Both the position numbers and the translations under genes were made by a program. This document shows positions 62,291 through 64,000 of a stretch of DNA of 64,000 nt, piece after piece (positions within the stretch are counted from its first letter, which is position 1; every line of letters begins with the position of its first letter). The notes under the pieces were generated by a model that saw nothing but the letters and a program-made list of their open reading frames with translations, had not been told where the DNA came from and made no database searches. The DNA is from Anisakis pegreffii. Its lineage: Eukaryota > Nematoda > Chromadorea > Rhabditida > Anisakidae. Location of the stretch: assembly GCA_035041965.1 (NCBI GenBank), contig JAPYMA010000147.1, positions 1 through 64,000 of the forward strand. The letters are read 5' to 3'.

Positions 62291-63271
62291 AGTGATCTGA
62301 AGTATATGAATGATGCGAGTACGGTAGGCTTTTAGTACGGTACGGTGTGATCAGTACAGTACGATGAGAGTGTTGACCATTTTCTGATCTTGGTTCAGTT
62401 TGCTTCGAATTTTTTTGATGGATGTATTAAATTTTCCTTTCCCTAAATTAGTTGCTCTGTTCATAGGTTCATTGAGATAACACAGTAGAGTGGTGACTGG
62501 ACGTTTGTTGTTGCTTCGGGGTTGTTTGCATGTACTATAATGTAAATGATTTGTTCATTTATCCTAGTTCAAATATCTCCCGTATATAGAGGTAAAATGA
62601 TTTTGAAACAATCCATCCGCCGGTTTGAACCTCGTCAACTTAAAGCTCATCGTTCCAGCTGACCAGTCTGAATCCTTTTCCGCAATTTATTTCTGCGCCG
62701 GGCTTGGTTGTATTATAGTTGTGTGAAATCTGTCCTCACAAGTTTGACGTTTCTTCTTGTCCTGTGGCATGCTTGTTCAAGTGCACAAGACCAAATATTT
62801 CCAATGAATACAATTTATTAGACAGCAGAACAACAACAATAACAACAATTTGGTATGTTCTATAGAGGAGGGTACTGTAGCCTGTGTTTTCGCGCCGAAA
62901 AATTTATCAATCCCACCTTTCTATCTTATTTTAATTTATTCTATTCACCTCATATTATTTATTATTTTATTTTTTGGTCACCCTGCCGCTATTGCTAATA
63001 ATATTTCCATCACTATCTGCACTTATTATTATTCTCTCCGACAAATCGCGTACCAATATCGCGCATCCACAATTGACAACATCTAAAGGTATTTTTTCAT
63101 TCACAACAACAAGAATGACGAAGTCTGAAAAAGAATCAAGCGACCCAAAACAATAACGATACAAAACATTACCGGATGCAAGGCCATCTATTGCATATAT
63201 CAATAAAACACAATAATCAAAACCAGTGAAACGATTCAAATTCTATCACATTTACGTTCCATTAGATGTAA
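62291..63271. other. intergenic, no supported gene
   Basis: AT-rich, with an AACAAC-rich stretch at 62826-62850 and T/A runs near 62930-62975 that may include poly(A) sites of the FKBP gene. The ORFs on both strands at 62850-63239 are low-complexity hydrophobic and not supported. Confidence 0.45.
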
Positions 63272-64000
63272 TCACAGTTCCGTTTTGCGTTCAATTTTCA
63301 ACAATTCCACATCAAATTTCAGTGTCGCTCCAGCTGAAAAAAAAATCAGAAAAAAATGAATTCACTTGATAAATATCATTTTCTTAACAATTTCACAAAA
63401 CGAATACGATTCATCCAAAATGACTAAATACATTACATTTGTACTTTACATTTATACAAATAAATTACTTTACAAATTACAAACGCTTTATCGCACTCTA
63501 TCAAAAATTCAACTAAGTATACACTTCTTCAGTTTAATATTCTACCGCAACGAATAACTTAAATAATGCATATCTCCTAATTCAAAATCAAATGGTCTAA
63601 TGTCGTACAACTATACTATCAAAATTAATTCCTTTGTCTCTCAACACTTTCAAAGTTGTTAAAATCTATACTAACGTGGTATCTTTGGTGGTGCTCCACG
63701 CTCCCCATATCCCAAATCAGCTGGAATTGTCAGACGTCTCTGTTCACCTTCACACATATTCAATAAGCCCTGATCCCATCCCTTAATCACCTGACCCATA
63801 CCCAACGTGAAAGTAAAGTCCTGATTGCGTGTTCGACTACTATCGAATTCCGTACCATCTTCAAGCGTACCCTGTAAACGTTTAAATTCACAAACAATCG
63901 CAGTCTTCAGCAACATTTCAAAATTTCATCACAAAACATCAAAATGAAACAAAACCAATCAAATAAAGCACTTACAGTGTAATGCATGTGAAGAACGTCA
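63272..64000 (-). CDS. ER-type FKBP peptidyl-prolyl isomerase, 3' exons (partial)
   Basis: Three exons are visible: 63976-64000 (continuing beyond the window), 63676-63871 and 63272-63333, joined in phase 0 and phase 1. They read [57 protein letters not shown] and [13 protein letters not shown]. This is the C-terminal two-thirds of an FKBP domain, with the usual active-site residues (Tyr and Phe/Asp of the first strand, the V-I-x-G-W-D floor, the LGYG loop Tyr). The protein ends RKTEL, a KDEL-like ER-retention signal as in FKBP2/FKBP13. It would catalyse proline isomerisation during folding of secretory proteins. The N-terminal signal peptide lies outside the window. An apparent stop just past 63676 is avoided by the GTTAGT donor. 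Confidence 0.93.

Noticed and set aside
62967..63239. Minus-strand ORF of 90 codons downstream of the FKBP gene
   Set aside because: It lies in the expected 3'UTR direction of FKBP, has no domain, and the FKBP stop is fixed by its KTEL end.

Overview
The window looks like nuclear DNA of a nematode. It is AT-rich, its genes are split by short to very long introns with GT...AG borders and TTTCAG-type acceptors, and three genes have such an acceptor only 4-10 bases before the start ATG, as expected for spliced-leader trans-splicing. The gene content agrees: a secreted double-ShKT protein, a family-92 (DUF23) glycosyltransferase and a Cys-loop channel exon. Species cannot be read from the sequence. 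Gene models were built by hand from reading frame, splice-site sequence and intron phase; most joins were checked by phase.

Layout. Bases 2-211 hold the 3' tail of a non-LTR retrotransposon ORF. 419-1552 (+) is a small secreted protein with two ShKT domains. 3642-3841 (+) is a last exon of a Cys-loop ligand-gated channel (TM4) whose other exons were not found; it is flanked by inverted copies of a diverged repeat family. 6406-8897 (-) is a complete 8-exon TRAM gene (359 aa). 10065-46074 (+) is one 36-kb gene with about 22 exons coding roughly 1,530-1,560 aa: an N-terminal PDZ domain, long polar linkers, a SoHo motif and three C-terminal SH3 domains, i.e. the nematode sorbin/CAP/vinexin protein (sorb-1), a muscle/integrin-adhesion scaffold. 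Its last large intron contains 1.8 kb of coding-like sequence (40735-42492) that I could not resolve. 54426-55591 (+) is a probable neuropeptide precursor with a C-type-allatostatin-like disulphide core. 56250-60435 (-) is a complete 8-exon GT92 glycosyltransferase (499 aa). The right edge (63272-64000, -) holds the 3' exons of an ER-type FKBP prolyl isomerase ending in KTEL.

Repeats. There are four copies or fragments of a hAT-like non-autonomous element (CAGTGGTTCTCA termini; two copies have perfect 8-bp target duplications) plus one very short derivative, two inverted copies of a strikingly GC-rich element with GTGTTCGTCGGGGA termini and TA duplications, and three loci of a diverged 160-230 bp tandem repeat. 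A perfect 24-bp-arm hairpin lies at 49606-49657.

Functional theme. TRAM, GT92 and the FKBP all act in or through the secretory pathway, and the ShKT and allatostatin-like proteins are secretory cargo. This is ordinary neighbourhood, not evidence of co-regulation. The least expected items are the allatostatin-C-like precursor, the PDZ-SoHo-3xSH3 architecture, and the unresolved coding region inside the sorb-1 intron.
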